This document shows, in pieces, positions 28,018 through 37,127 of a stretch of DNA of 64,000 nucleotides. The stretch comes from Candidatus Planktophila lacus (GTDB lineage Bacteria > Actinomycetota > Actinomycetes > Nanopelagicales > Nanopelagicaceae). Below the pieces are notes generated by a model. It ran no database searches. It had not been told where the DNA came from and worked only from the letters and a program-made list of their open reading frames with translations. The stretch spans positions 930,001-994,000 of the forward strand of contig NZ_CP016780.1 in NCBI RefSeq assembly GCF_002288325.1, read 5' to 3'. How positions within the stretch are numbered: position 1 is the first letter of the stretch; each line of letters opens with the position of its first letter. A program made the translations under genes and the position numbers.

Positions 28018-29684
28018 TAACGGGTTAGCTTTCGGTAGGTCGCACGATGCGGACGCGCGGCATCTGCACCAAGGCGAGAGATCTTGTTCTCTTCATAAGA
28101 TTCGAAGTTTCCTTCGAACCAGAACCAACTGGAATCGCCTTCGTAGGCCAAGATGTGTGTTGCTACACGGTCAAGGAACCAACGATCGTGAGAGATCACA
28201 ACTGCACAACCCGGAAATTCCAGGAGCGCATTTTCAAGTGATCCCAGAGTTTCTACATCGAGATCGTTCGTTGGCTCATCGAGAAGTAATAGGTTTCCAC
28301 CGAGCTTTAAAGTCAACGCCAAGTTCAAGCGGTTGCGTTCTCCACCTGAGAGCACGCCGGCCTTCTTCTGCTGATCAGGGCCCTTAAATCCAAATGCAGA
28401 TACATATGCACGAGAAGGCATTTCAACTTGGCCGACCTTTATAAAGTCCAAACCATCTGAGACAACTTCCCAAAGTGATTTAGAACCATCGATACCACCG
28501 CGTGACTGATCGACATAGGCGATCTTTACCGTTTCACCAATTTTTACAGTTCCAGAATCTGCTTTTTCGAGACCGAGAATAGTTTTAAAGAGCGTTGTCT
28601 TTCCGGCACCGTTAGGCCCGATGACTCCAACGATTCCGTTGCGCGGCAAGGTAAATGAAAGGTTATCGATCAAGATGCGATCGCCAAAACCTTTAACTAA
28701 GTTTTCTACCTCAACAACAACATTTCCAAGACGTGGTCCAGGTGGAATCTGAATTTCATCAAAGTCCAGCTTACGCATCTTGTCGGCTTCTGCCGCCATT
28801 TCTTCGTAACGAGCAAGACGCGCCTTTGATTTAACTTGGCGCCCCTTTGCGTTCTGGCGAACCCATTCAAGTTCTTCAGTTAAACGCTTAGCGCGCTTGG
28901 CATCTTTCTGTCCTTCGATTTTCAGACGCGTTGCCTTGGTCTCTAGATAAGTTGAGTAGTTACCTTCATATGGATAAGCGCGACCACGATCGAGTTCGAG
29001 GATCCATTGTGCAACGTTGTCGAGGAAGTAACGATCGTGCGTAATCGCAACGACTGCGCCAGGATATTTATTTAAATGTTGTTCGAGCCACAGAACAGAT
29101 TCGGCATCAAGATGGTTTGTCGGTTCATCGAGAAGTAAAAGATCTGGTGCTTCCAGGAGCAACTTACAAAGTGCAACGCGGCGCTTTTCTCCACCAGATA
29201 GAACCTTCACATCAGCATCAGGTGGTGGACAGCGCAGGGCATCCATCGCCTGCTCAAGTTGTGAATCTAGCTCCCAAGCATTTCGGTGATCTAGCTTTTC
29301 TTGAAGGTCACCCATTTCGGCAAGTAACTTGTCGTAATCGGCATCAGGCTGTGACATCTCATCACTAATCGCATTAAAGCGATCGAGCATTGCAACGGTT
29401 TCAGCAACACCCTCTTTAACGTTATCAATTACATTTTTCTCTTCATTTAAAATTGGTTCCTGCATCAAGATGCCGACGGTGTAACCAGGAGTTAGGTATG
29501 CCTCACCATTTGATGGTTGCTGCAAGCCAGCCATGATCTGCAAGACCGTTGACTTACCAGCGCCGTTAGGACCGACCACGCCAATCTTTGCTCCGGGATA
29601 GAACATCAAGGTGACGTCGTCGAGAATTACCTTTTCACCATGCGCTTTGCGCGCCTTTTTCATCGTGTAAATGAACTCAGCCAT
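28017..29684 (-). CDS. ettA: Energy-dependent translational throttle protein EttA
   Basis: ABC-F ATPase that binds the ribosomal E site and gates elongation according to the ATP/ADP ratio. The 555 residues hold two ABC cassettes with Walker A GPNGAGKSTVLQ and GPNGAGKTTLFK and signature LSGGEKRRVAL and LSGGERNRLNL. Between the cassettes is the EttA-type arm/linker with YPYEGNYSTYLETKATRL. There are no transmembrane segments. It is the most upstream gene of a minus-strand run and is divergent from tRNA-Arg. Confidence 0.96.
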   Translation of the reverse strand: MAEFIYTMKKARKAHGEKVILDDVTLMFYPGAKIGVVGPNGAGKSTVLQIMAGLQQPSNGEAYLTPGYTVGILMQEPILNEEKNVIDNVKEGVAETVAMLDRFNAISDEMSQPDADYDKLLAEMGDLQEKLDHRNAWELDSQLEQAMDALRCPPPDADVKVLSGGEKRRVALCKLLLEAPDLLLLDEPTNHLDAESVLWLEQHLNKYPGAVVAITHDRYFLDNVAQWILELDRGRAYPYEGNYSTYLETKATRLKIEGQKDAKRAKRLTEELEWVRQNAKGRQVKSKARLARYEEMAAEADKMRKLDFDEIQIPPGPRLGNVVVEVENLVKGFGDRILIDNLSFTLPRNGIVGVIGPNGAGKTTLFKTILGLEKADSGTVKIGETVKIAYVDQSRGGIDGSKSLWEVVSDGLDFIKVGQVEMPSRAYVSAFGFKGPDQQKKAGVLSGGERNRLNLALTLKLGGNLLLLDEPTNDLDVETLGSLENALLEFPGCAVVISHDRWFLDRVATHILAYEGDSSWFWFEGNFESYEENKISRLGADAARPHRATYRKLTR

Positions 29685-29711
29685 AGAGAAAACCTTAGTG
29701 GTTGGTTTCGG

Positions 29712-29717
29712 TACAAT
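29712..29717 (+). promoter_or_regulatory. Putative -10 element for tRNA-Arg and orn
   Basis: TACAAT lies 20 bases before the first base of tRNA-Arg in the 52-base gap after the ettA start. No convincing -35 hexamer is seen at standard spacing. Transcription from here would cover both tRNA-Arg and orn. Confidence 0.45.
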
Positions 29718-29736
29718 TAACTAACGACCTCTGCAG

Positions 29737-29810
29737 GCGCCTGTAGCTCAGTCGGATAGAGCACTCGCCTTCTAAGCGAGTTGTCGCTGGTTCGATTCCA
29801 GCCAGGCGCA
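29737..29810 (+). tRNA. tRNA-Arg (anticodon UCU)
   Basis: The acceptor GCGCCTG pairs with CAGGCGC. The anticodon loop CTTCTAA between CTCGC and GCGAG carries TCT. The T-arm is GCTGGTTCGATTCCAGC. The discriminator A is at 29810 and no CCA is encoded. The next base is C and then the orn start codon, so the tRNA abuts a coding sequence. Confidence 0.97.
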
Positions 29811-29811
29811 C

Positions 29812-30384
29812 ATGACTACACCTCTGCCCCACCTGATCTGGATCGATTGCGAAATGACCGGACTCGACTTGGCATCTGATGCCTTGGTTGAGATTGCGGT
29901 CTTAGTGACCGATTCTGACCTCAATGTAATTGGTGAAGGTGTAGATCTCGTTATCGCAACGACCCCTGAAAAATTGGCGGGCATGAACGAGTACGTAACC
30001 CAAATGCACACAACCTCAGGTTTGATCACTGAAATTCCAAATGGAGTAACTGCAAGTCAAGCCGAAGATGCGATTATTAAATATCTCGAATCCACCGAAA
30101 CTGTTGCAGGTAAATCACCACTTGCGGGAAATTCCGTTAGCGTCGATCGCAATTTCATCGCCCGCGATATGCCCCGCCTTAATGAATACCTGCACTACCG
30201 AACTGTCGATGTTTCATCGATTAAAGAGTTGGCACGACGCTGGTATCCCAAGACCTATTTCGCAGCCCCCGCCAAGACCGGCAACCATCGCGCGCTGGGT
30301 GATATCCAAGATTCGATCGCTGAACTGGCGTATTACCGCTCAACCTTATTTATCCCGACCGCTACGACAGCCGAGTCAAACTAG
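29812..30384 (+). CDS. orn: Oligoribonuclease, probably leaderless after tRNA processing
   Basis: DEDDh 3'-5' exoribonuclease that degrades 2-5-base RNAs and linear diguanylate. The 190 residues show motif I WIDCEMTGLDLASDALVEIA, motif II region NSVSVDRNFIARDMP and motif III NHRALGDIQDSI. The first catalytic residues lie near residue 12, so no later start is plausible. The ATG at 29812 is separated from the tRNA-Arg discriminator base by a single C. There is no ribosome binding site outside the tRNA itself. Cleavage of the CCA-less pre-tRNA would leave an mRNA beginning C-AUG. The stop is at 30382-30384. Confidence 0.95.
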   Translation: MTTPLPHLIWIDCEMTGLDLASDALVEIAVLVTDSDLNVIGEGVDLVIATTPEKLAGMNEYVTQMHTTSGLITEIPNGVTASQAEDAIIKYLESTETVAGKSPLAGNSVSVDRNFIARDMPRLNEYLHYRTVDVSSIKELARRWYPKTYFAAPAKTGNHRALGDIQDSIAELAYYRSTLFIPTATTAESN

Positions 30385-30412
30385 ATAACAGGTACGACCA
30401 GATAACAGGTAC
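30383..30412 (+). repeat. Tandem 13-base repeat before tRNA-His
   Basis: AGATAACAGGTAC occurs at 30383-30395 and again at 30400-30412, with a 17-base period. The first copy overlaps the orn stop codon. The second runs into TACTAT (30410-30415), a possible -10 element about 20 bases before tRNA-His. Confidence 0.6.
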
Positions 30413-30434
30413 TATTGCCTTTCAATCAGCACAT

Positions 30435-30511
30435 GGTGGACGTAGCTCAGCTGGTAGAGCACCCGGTTGTGGTCCGGGATGTCGCGGGTTCGAGCCCCGT
30501 CGTTCACCCCA
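30435..30511 (+). tRNA. tRNA-His (anticodon GUG)
   Basis: The acceptor GTGGACG pairs with CGTTCAC. The extra G(-1) at 30435 faces discriminator C at 30508, the usual identity pair of tRNA-His. The anticodon loop TTGTGGT between CCCGG and CCGGG carries GTG. The T-arm is GCGGGTTCGAGCCCCGT. CCA is encoded at 30509-30511. Confidence 0.96.
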
Positions 30512-30553
30512 AGTTTTTCTTTCCTACTTAAGCACTAAACGAGAGCGGTAATT

Positions 30554-31039
30554 ATGATCTTCGACGTTGTAGTTGAAATCCCTGCTGGCTCGCGCAATAA
30601 ATACGAAATCAATCACACAACTGGTGAAGTTCGTCTTGATCGCATGCTCTTTACCGCAACGCGCTTTCCGCACGATTATGGATTTGTAAAGAACACTCTC
30701 TCAAACGATGGCGATCCACTCGATGCTTTGATTATGTTGGATGAACCAACATTTCCTGGCTGCGTAGTTTCTTGCCGCGTTATAGGAATGTTCCGCATGA
30801 CCGATGAAAAAGGCGGAGACGACAAGTTGCTCTGCGTTGCCGCTGGAGACATTCGTAAATCAAATCTCAATGATCTAGACGACGTCCCTGTTTACGAACT
30901 CGATGAAATCAAGCACTTCTTTGAGGTTTACAAGACGCTCGAGCCAGGTAAGGAAGTTCACGGCGGAGATTGGGTCGGACACGACGCCGCTGAAGAAGAA
31001 ATCCTCGCGTCATATAAGCGATATAACGAAACCCACTAA
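30554..31039 (+). CDS. ppa: Inorganic pyrophosphatase (family I)
   Basis: Hydrolyses pyrophosphate released by biosynthetic reactions. The 161 residues show the conserved N-terminal FDVVVEIPAGSRNKYEINH, the catalytic region FPHDYGFVKNTLSNDGDPLDALIM (signature DGDPLDALI), and KHFFEVYKTLEPGKEV. A GAGAG sequence lies upstream of the ATG. The gap to the amt gene holds a small CCGCC/GGCGG hairpin (31068-31085) with no T tail, and a doubled ATTGCTCC. Confidence 0.96.
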   Translation: MIFDVVVEIPAGSRNKYEINHTTGEVRLDRMLFTATRFPHDYGFVKNTLSNDGDPLDALIMLDEPTFPGCVVSCRVIGMFRMTDEKGGDDKLLCVAAGDIRKSNLNDLDDVPVYELDEIKHFFEVYKTLEPGKEVHGGDWVGHDAAEEEILASYKRYNETH

Positions 31040-31105
31040 GACTCCCCTTTAGCATTGCTCCATTGCTCCGCCACACATTAGGCGGTACAGATTTCGGAGA
31101 GCGCT

Positions 31106-32374
31106 GTGATTGATGTAAATACTGGTGATACCGCTTGGGTTCTAGCAAGCGCTGCCTTAGTTCTTTTCATGACACCTGGTTTGGCAGTTTTCTATGGTGG
31201 CATGGTTCGCGCCAAGAGCGCGCTAAATATGATGATGATGTCATTTGCCGCAATCGGTGTGTCAACGATTATCTGGGTGCTTTATGGATATTCGCTGGCC
31301 TTCGGTAAATCAAATGGTGGATTAATCGGAAACTTCGATCACATTGGTTTATCAAATACTTTGGATCAAGTAACTGGTGCAGAAGGTCATCAGATTCCAG
31401 TTCTTGCCTTTGCCATGTTCCAATTAACTTTCGCGATCATCACCGTTGCCCTTCTTTCGGGCGCAATCGCAGATCGTGCAAAGTACGGCTCATGGGTTGT
31501 CTTCGTAGCCGTTTGGATAACTCTGGTTTACCTACCTATCGCTCACTGGGCATTTGCCACACAAGGCGGTAACGGTGGATGGATCATCGACAAACTTGGC
31601 GCACTCGATTTCGCTGGCGGAACTGTTGTTGAAATCAACTCAGGCGCAGCAGCGCTAGCTCTTGCACTAGTTCTCGGAAAGCGGGATGGTTTCAAACGCG
31701 ATCCAATGCGTCCACACAATATGCCGTTAGTTCTTCTTGGCGCAGGAATGCTCTGGTTTGGATGGTTTGGATTTAACTCGGGATCCGCACTATCTGCAGG
31801 ATCTCTTGCAGCAACAGCAGTGATTAACACTCAAATTTCTACTGCAGCTGCAGCCATGACCTGGATCGCTTATGAAAAGAAGCGTGATGGCAAAGCAACA
31901 ACCTTGGGCGTTGCATCTGGTGCAATCGCTGGCGCAGTAGCAATCACGCCTGCATGTGGTTTCTTAAACCCAATGGGCGCGCTAGTTCTTGGACTAATCG
32001 CAGGTGTTGCATCTGCTTGGGCGGTAACTCGCAAATACAAGTTCGGATATGACGATTCACTAGATGTTGTCGGCGTTCACGGCATGGGCGGACTTATCGG
32101 AATGCTCTTTATCGGTTTGGCAGCAACAGTTACTGCTAATGCTGCAGGTAAAGATGGCCTCTTCTTCAAGGGTGGCACGGACCTACTGCAATCTCAGGTA
32201 ATCGCGATTGTCGCTGTTGCAACCTTCTCTTTCTGCGCAACATGGTTAATCGCAACCGTGATTTCAAAGACCATCGGCTTCCGAGCATTCCGCGACGACG
32301 AACTAAATGGCCTCGATACGACTTATCACGCCGAATCGGCATACGACATAACCGGAAACTCAAACCGGTACTAG
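31106..32374 (+). CDS. amt: Ammonium transporter with Glu at the first twin-His site
   Basis: Eleven-helix Amt/Mep/Rh channel-type carrier for ammonium uptake, 422 residues from a GTG at 31106 with CGGAG upstream. Family motifs are clear: FMTPGLAVFYGGMVRAK, QLTFAIITVALLSGAIADR and WFGWFGFNSGS. The pore normally has two facing histidines (His168 and His318 in E. coli AmtB). Here the first motif reads DFAGGTVVEINSG with Glu176, while the second is intact (VVGVHGMGG, His325). The same His-to-Glu form is known in some fungal Mep proteins. It is followed 27 bases later by a PII gene, the standard amtB-glnK pairing. Confidence 0.95.
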   Translation: MIDVNTGDTAWVLASAALVLFMTPGLAVFYGGMVRAKSALNMMMMSFAAIGVSTIIWVLYGYSLAFGKSNGGLIGNFDHIGLSNTLDQVTGAEGHQIPVLAFAMFQLTFAIITVALLSGAIADRAKYGSWVVFVAVWITLVYLPIAHWAFATQGGNGGWIIDKLGALDFAGGTVVEINSGAAALALALVLGKRDGFKRDPMRPHNMPLVLLGAGMLWFGWFGFNSGSALSAGSLAATAVINTQISTAAAAMTWIAYEKKRDGKATTLGVASGAIAGAVAITPACGFLNPMGALVLGLIAGVASAWAVTRKYKFGYDDSLDVVGVHGMGGLIGMLFIGLAATVTANAAGKDGLFFKGGTDLLQSQVIAIVAVATFSFCATWLIATVISKTIGFRAFRDDELNGLDTTYHAESAYDITGNSNRY

Positions 32375-33393
<1,019 letters not shown>

Positions 33394-33457
33394 GTCACCA
33401 TCTTCGCGTCAGCCGACGTGTTAGACAAGCCGCGCTGCCCTGATAGGGTCTGCTCTG

Positions 33458-33483
33458 CATTCAAACATTTGACCGTTTGAATG
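33458..33483 (+). repeat. Leader hairpin abutting tRNA-Lys
   Basis: CATTCAAAC (33458-33466) and GTTTGAATG (33475-33483) are perfect 9-base inverted copies around an eight-base loop. The last G is the first base of tRNA-Lys. A CCCTGATAGGG stretch just upstream (33438-33448) could hold the -10 element, so the transcript may begin at the hairpin. Confidence 0.65.
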
Positions 33484-33555
33484 GGTTGTTAGCTCAGTTG
33501 GTAGAGCAGGTGACTCTTAATCACCGGGTCGGGGGTTCGAGTCCCTCACAACCCA
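33483..33555 (+). tRNA. tRNA-Lys (anticodon CUU)
   Basis: The acceptor GGGTTGT pairs with ACAACCC. The anticodon loop CTCTTAA between GGTGA and TCACC carries CTT. The T-arm is GGGGGTTCGAGTCCCTC. The discriminator A is at 33555 and no CCA is encoded. The 147 bases after it contain no gene or mobile-element remnant I can support. Confidence 0.96.
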
Positions 33556-33702
33556 CGTATGTAAGTAAATCCGAGTTCCATTTCCAAACCTTGGATGTGG
33601 TTCAAATCCTTGAATAGTAGATATATCTGCCAAACCTTTATATCCAGTATTTGATCTCTTGACTCCTTTAGTCATAGGGAGAAGATGATTTTGGTTAGCG
33701 AA

Positions 33703-34890
33703 TTAACGCGCTTCTAGGAACTGCTTTGAAACAGTCCGTGCCAGAATTGGCTTAGCGTTCGCCCAAGAAATTCCGTAGACCTTTTCAAAGGCTTGATCAA
33801 AAGTCATTCCTGACGCATATTTATCCAGTACATCAAAGGTAAATGAAATTCCACCAATCGATGTCAGTGCCTCAACAGCTATAAATCCGATGTCATAAAT
33901 ATGTTTACGTGTTGCTGAATCACATGGCTGCTGATGCTGCAGATCAAAGAATTTGTTGATACTTGCTTCTGAAAAATCAGGTAATCCACGCAGTGGCGGA
34001 CGAAGCCAACTGCGACGGTTCTTTACGTATTCACTTAAACTTGCGCTGCTAGAAGTTTGCCCAACAACCTGCGGCTGTCCCTCAGAAAACCAGCAGGGAA
34101 TCGAAAATCTCTTCAAGCCATACTTTTTGTAGATTGATTTCTGGATTGTGTGAGTAGTTTCGTGCGCATAGTGAGATCGTATAATTGCAGTATTTGTGTT
34201 TGAAGAGTTTGGTAATCCAGACACACCCTGAATTATCAACCCTGAATCAAGTGAAATATTTCCAAAAGCATTGTCACACTCTGCTTGCGAACTACAAGCT
34301 ACGCCTACTTGATCTGAAAATGTGTCATTTAATGTGAATGGGGACGCAATCGTGCTGAGTCGAGTTTTTGCCCAATCCCTGTCGGTGAAATTAAACGCAA
34401 CCACTAGGAATTTGGATTGTTTGGGGAAGTTTCCACCGAGTTGTTGAGCTCTAGAAATTCCATACTCAATTTCTGAGTAGGAATAAAGGATTTTTGTAGA
34501 TTCACCTTTTTCAACATCCACCTTAATTGGCGTGCTCAAGGGTTGAGCAAAGAGTCTCTCGGCATCGACCCACACAGAATTAGGAATACCTTTGTAATTC
34601 GCTTCTAAATCTTCGAATGAAGTTGGCATTGCGGGAACGATTTCAATTTTAGGTGTTGGAGTTGGGGTCGGGGTCGGCGTTACGACTGGCATCGGCGTGG
34701 ACAACTTCACGCCTTTGTTCCATATAAGTTTTTTGCCGGACTTGATGCATTTGTATTTGATTCCAGAAACAGTTGTAGCTGCATTAAGTTTGGTACAAGG
34801 CGCTCCCGCCTTAACTGCGCCAGAAGCCGACATCGCAGGAACCAGAACCATGATCAAGGCAAGAACGACTGCGGATATGGATCGCTTCAT
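33703..34890 (-). CDS. Secreted putative gluzincin metallopeptidase
   Basis: A 395-residue protein with a signal peptide (VVLALIMVLVPAMSASGA). It has a short Cys-bearing wall-type motif (PCTKLNAATTVSGIKYKC...GKKLIWNKG, about 31-60), a Pro/Thr linker (about 68-85, TPTPTPTPTP) and a C-terminal domain. That domain contains HETTH near residue 242 followed by PCWFSEGQPQ about 25 residues later. HExxH plus a downstream Glu is the zinc site of gluzincins such as the peptidase MA group. This is a motif-based call; substrate and activity are unknown. It stands alone between tRNA-Lys and a PLP enzyme. Confidence 0.75.
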   Translation of the reverse strand: MKRSISAVVLALIMVLVPAMSASGAVKAGAPCTKLNAATTVSGIKYKCIKSGKKLIWNKGVKLSTPMPVVTPTPTPTPTPKIEIVPAMPTSFEDLEANYKGIPNSVWVDAERLFAQPLSTPIKVDVEKGESTKILYSYSEIEYGISRAQQLGGNFPKQSKFLVVAFNFTDRDWAKTRLSTIASPFTLNDTFSDQVGVACSSQAECDNAFGNISLDSGLIIQGVSGLPNSSNTNTAIIRSHYAHETTHTIQKSIYKKYGLKRFSIPCWFSEGQPQVVGQTSSSASLSEYVKNRRSWLRPPLRGLPDFSEASINKFFDLQHQQPCDSATRKHIYDIGFIAVEALTSIGGISFTFDVLDKYASGMTFDQAFEKVYGISWANAKPILARTVSKQFLEAR

Positions 34891-34960
34891 AGGATGATCT
34901 TAGATTTCCTTCTTAGTCGAGGCTAGTGGTGTTGAGGAGATTTTGAAGTGATTTTGTTAC

Positions 34961-36163
34961 TTACCCAATGATTTCTTTCAATCCACCCACTAAACGATCA
35001 ATATCGTCGCGCGTGGAATAAGGCGCCAATCCGGCACGAAGAGCACCTGCATCACCGAGCCCAAGCTTGCGAGAAGTTTCCAAGGCATAGAAATTAGATG
35101 CCGGAAGTGTCACGGCCTTCTTCGCCATAGCTTTATAGATCTCTGCACTTTCAAAGCCTTTGAATGAGAAGTAAAGCGTAGGCGTGCGTTTCTTAGCATG
35201 GCCGTAGAGAGTTATGCCTGGAAGCTCTTTGAGCGAACTTTCCATGTATTCCAAGAGTTCGTCTTCATAGGCTTCAAGCGCACGCATTGAGTTAACAATC
35301 TTGTCACGACGGCTTGTGGCACCGCCTGGCGCGAGATTTGCAATGTATTCAATTGCTGCAACGCTTCCCGCCATTAATTCATAAGGCAAGGTACCGAATT
35401 CAAATCTTTCCGGAACCATGTTAGTTGCAGGAAGCAACTTATCGTTCTGCAAAGTTTCAAGAAGTGCCGGAGCAGCAGCCAGTGCTGCGCAGTGTGGGCC
35501 GAACATCTTGTAGAAGGAAAACCCTATGAAATCGGCGCCAATCTCTTTTGCACTGATTGGTGCGTGCGGGGTTAGGTGAACTGCATCGACATAGAAGAGT
35601 GCACCAACTTTGTGGACTGCGGCACCAATCGCCTTTAAGTCGGGGCGAGTACCAATAGTGTTTCCAGCCCCGGTTACTGCAACAAGTTTAGTTTTGGCAG
35701 ATAAAACGGATTCGACGGCTTCTACTGACAACTCTGTTGTATTTGGATCTAACTGTGCCCACCGAACGGTTGTGCCTACCGCTTCTGCCGCCTGTACCCA
35801 GGGGCGAACATTGGAATCGTGATCGAGAGTTGTGACTACAACTTCATCTCCTGGCCCCCAATTTTTGGCAAGGGTGCGTGAAAAATCGTACGTCAGCTGA
35901 GTCCAGGATCGGCCATAGACAACGCCACGTGGATCCACATCGATTAAATCTGCAACTGCCGCACGAAAACTTAGAACGATTTCTTCCGCGTTCTTTTCAG
36001 ACTCAGTATTCACATTGCGATTAGAAATCGGCTTAGTGATGGCATCGGAGATCGTTTTGCCAACAACGTCAGGTACTTGGCTTCCGCCTGGTCCACAGAA
36101 AAATGCGAGGCCGGTATTTAACGATGGGAAACTTGCACGGACTTTGTTGACGTCATAGCTCAT
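34961..36163 (-). CDS. Class V aminotransferase, cysteine desulfurase-like
   Basis: PLP-dependent fold-type I enzyme of 400 residues. The expected PLP lysine is in GFSFYKMFGPHCA, with upstream YVDAVHLTPHAP and TTLDHDSNVRPW matching the cysteine desulfurase-like (TIGR01976-type) group. These differ from SufS/IscS because the active-site Cys loop is not clearly present, so sulfur transfer is uncertain. No suf or isc genes are adjacent. It is divergent from the alpha/beta hydrolase at 36261 (97-base gap). Confidence 0.85.
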   Translation of the reverse strand: MSYDVNKVRASFPSLNTGLAFFCGPGGSQVPDVVGKTISDAITKPISNRNVNTESEKNAEEIVLSFRAAVADLIDVDPRGVVYGRSWTQLTYDFSRTLAKNWGPGDEVVVTTLDHDSNVRPWVQAAEAVGTTVRWAQLDPNTTELSVEAVESVLSAKTKLVAVTGAGNTIGTRPDLKAIGAAVHKVGALFYVDAVHLTPHAPISAKEIGADFIGFSFYKMFGPHCAALAAAPALLETLQNDKLLPATNMVPERFEFGTLPYELMAGSVAAIEYIANLAPGGATSRRDKIVNSMRALEAYEDELLEYMESSLKELPGITLYGHAKKRTPTLYFSFKGFESAEIYKAMAKKAVTLPASNFYALETSRKLGLGDAGALRAGLAPYSTRDDIDRLVGGLKEIIG

Positions 36164-36260
36164 GTGGTTGAGGCTAACAGCGGTTGCATGAACTTCTCAA
36201 TAGCAAAAGAGTGTGGTCGTTTACCTGCAAAACTGAGGCTTTCTCCGATACGCTTTTTAA

Positions 36261-37127
36261 ATGACGCAGACTCGCCAGAATTTCACGCTCTCCGTTGGAC
36301 GCAATCTTGAGTATTTAACCAACGGACTCAAATCAGAGGCCGCGATTATTCTGCATGCCGGAACTACACAAGACATAGCTGGTTGGCAGACCTGGCTTGA
36401 TTACTTTGCTTCGAAAGGCATATTCGCGCTCTCATTTGGACGAAGTGGATATGCCGGAAGCACCAACCAGCCAGGGCGTATAACTCTTGATGTAGCCAAA
36501 GACGTTGCCGAACTTTCCCAACATCTCGGGATAACCAAGTTTGTAAACCTAGGACTTTCTGGTGGTGGGCAACATGCGATTGCTACAGGACTTGATCCTC
36601 GTTCAGTTGGCGTTGTAACGGTCGGAAGCTTGGCTCCCTTTGCTGAACTCGGTGAGCGCTTCTATGACGGCATGCAACAAGCTGATCTCGATGAATACGC
36701 AGATGCACTGCGCGATATCAACGACTTAATCAAACGTTTTCAGGGTTGGCAAGATGGAAACGTTGCCGATTCCGTTGCTGGAGCAGAATTGAGCGAACGC
36801 GATCAATTGGCAGCCTCAAAGCCAACTTGGAAGGTGGTGCTCGATTCCTGCGCCTTCACAATGGAAAAAGGCTGGGATTGGGTGGCAGATGATTACAGCT
36901 CATACCTGCAGCCATGGGGTTTTGATCCGCGTGATGTAAAGGTGCCAACAGTTATTTGGCAAGCAGAGTTAGATAAGAACGTGCCAGTTCAACACGGAAA
37001 ATGGCTTGCAGAACACATGCCAAACAACCGTTTTGATCTCCGCGCCGGTGAAAGCCACTTAGGCCTTTACGTAAACTACGAAGAAGAGATCATGCAGAGC
37101 GCAATCGCTCTGCTTACTTCTTCTTAA
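36261..37127 (+). CDS. Alpha/beta hydrolase
   Basis: A 288-residue alpha/beta hydrolase fold protein without a signal peptide. The nucleophile elbow is NLGLSGGGQHAIA (GxSxG form). A candidate acid is in WQAELDKNVPVQHG and the His in GESHLGLYVNY. The substrate is unknown. No ribosome binding site is visible before the ATG, and a TACGCT element lies six bases upstream, so the mRNA may be leaderless (inference). The 3' end overlaps the convergent secreted-protein gene by 14 bases. Confidence 0.88.
   Translation: MTQTRQNFTLSVGRNLEYLTNGLKSEAAIILHAGTTQDIAGWQTWLDYFASKGIFALSFGRSGYAGSTNQPGRITLDVAKDVAELSQHLGITKFVNLGLSGGGQHAIATGLDPRSVGVVTVGSLAPFAELGERFYDGMQQADLDEYADALRDINDLIKRFQGWQDGNVADSVAGAELSERDQLAASKPTWKVVLDSCAFTMEKGWDWVADDYSSYLQPWGFDPRDVKVPTVIWQAELDKNVPVQHGKWLAEHMPNNRFDLRAGESHLGLYVNYEEEIMQSAIALLTSS

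Noticed and set aside
31068-31085. CCGCC/GGCGG hairpin after ppa as terminator
   Set aside because: The stem is only five base pairs and no T run follows.
33590-33625. GGTTCAAATCC, like a tRNA T-loop, after tRNA-Lys
   Set aside because: The flanking bases do not form a T-stem and no other tRNA part is present. No integrase gene lies nearby, so an attachment site is not supported.
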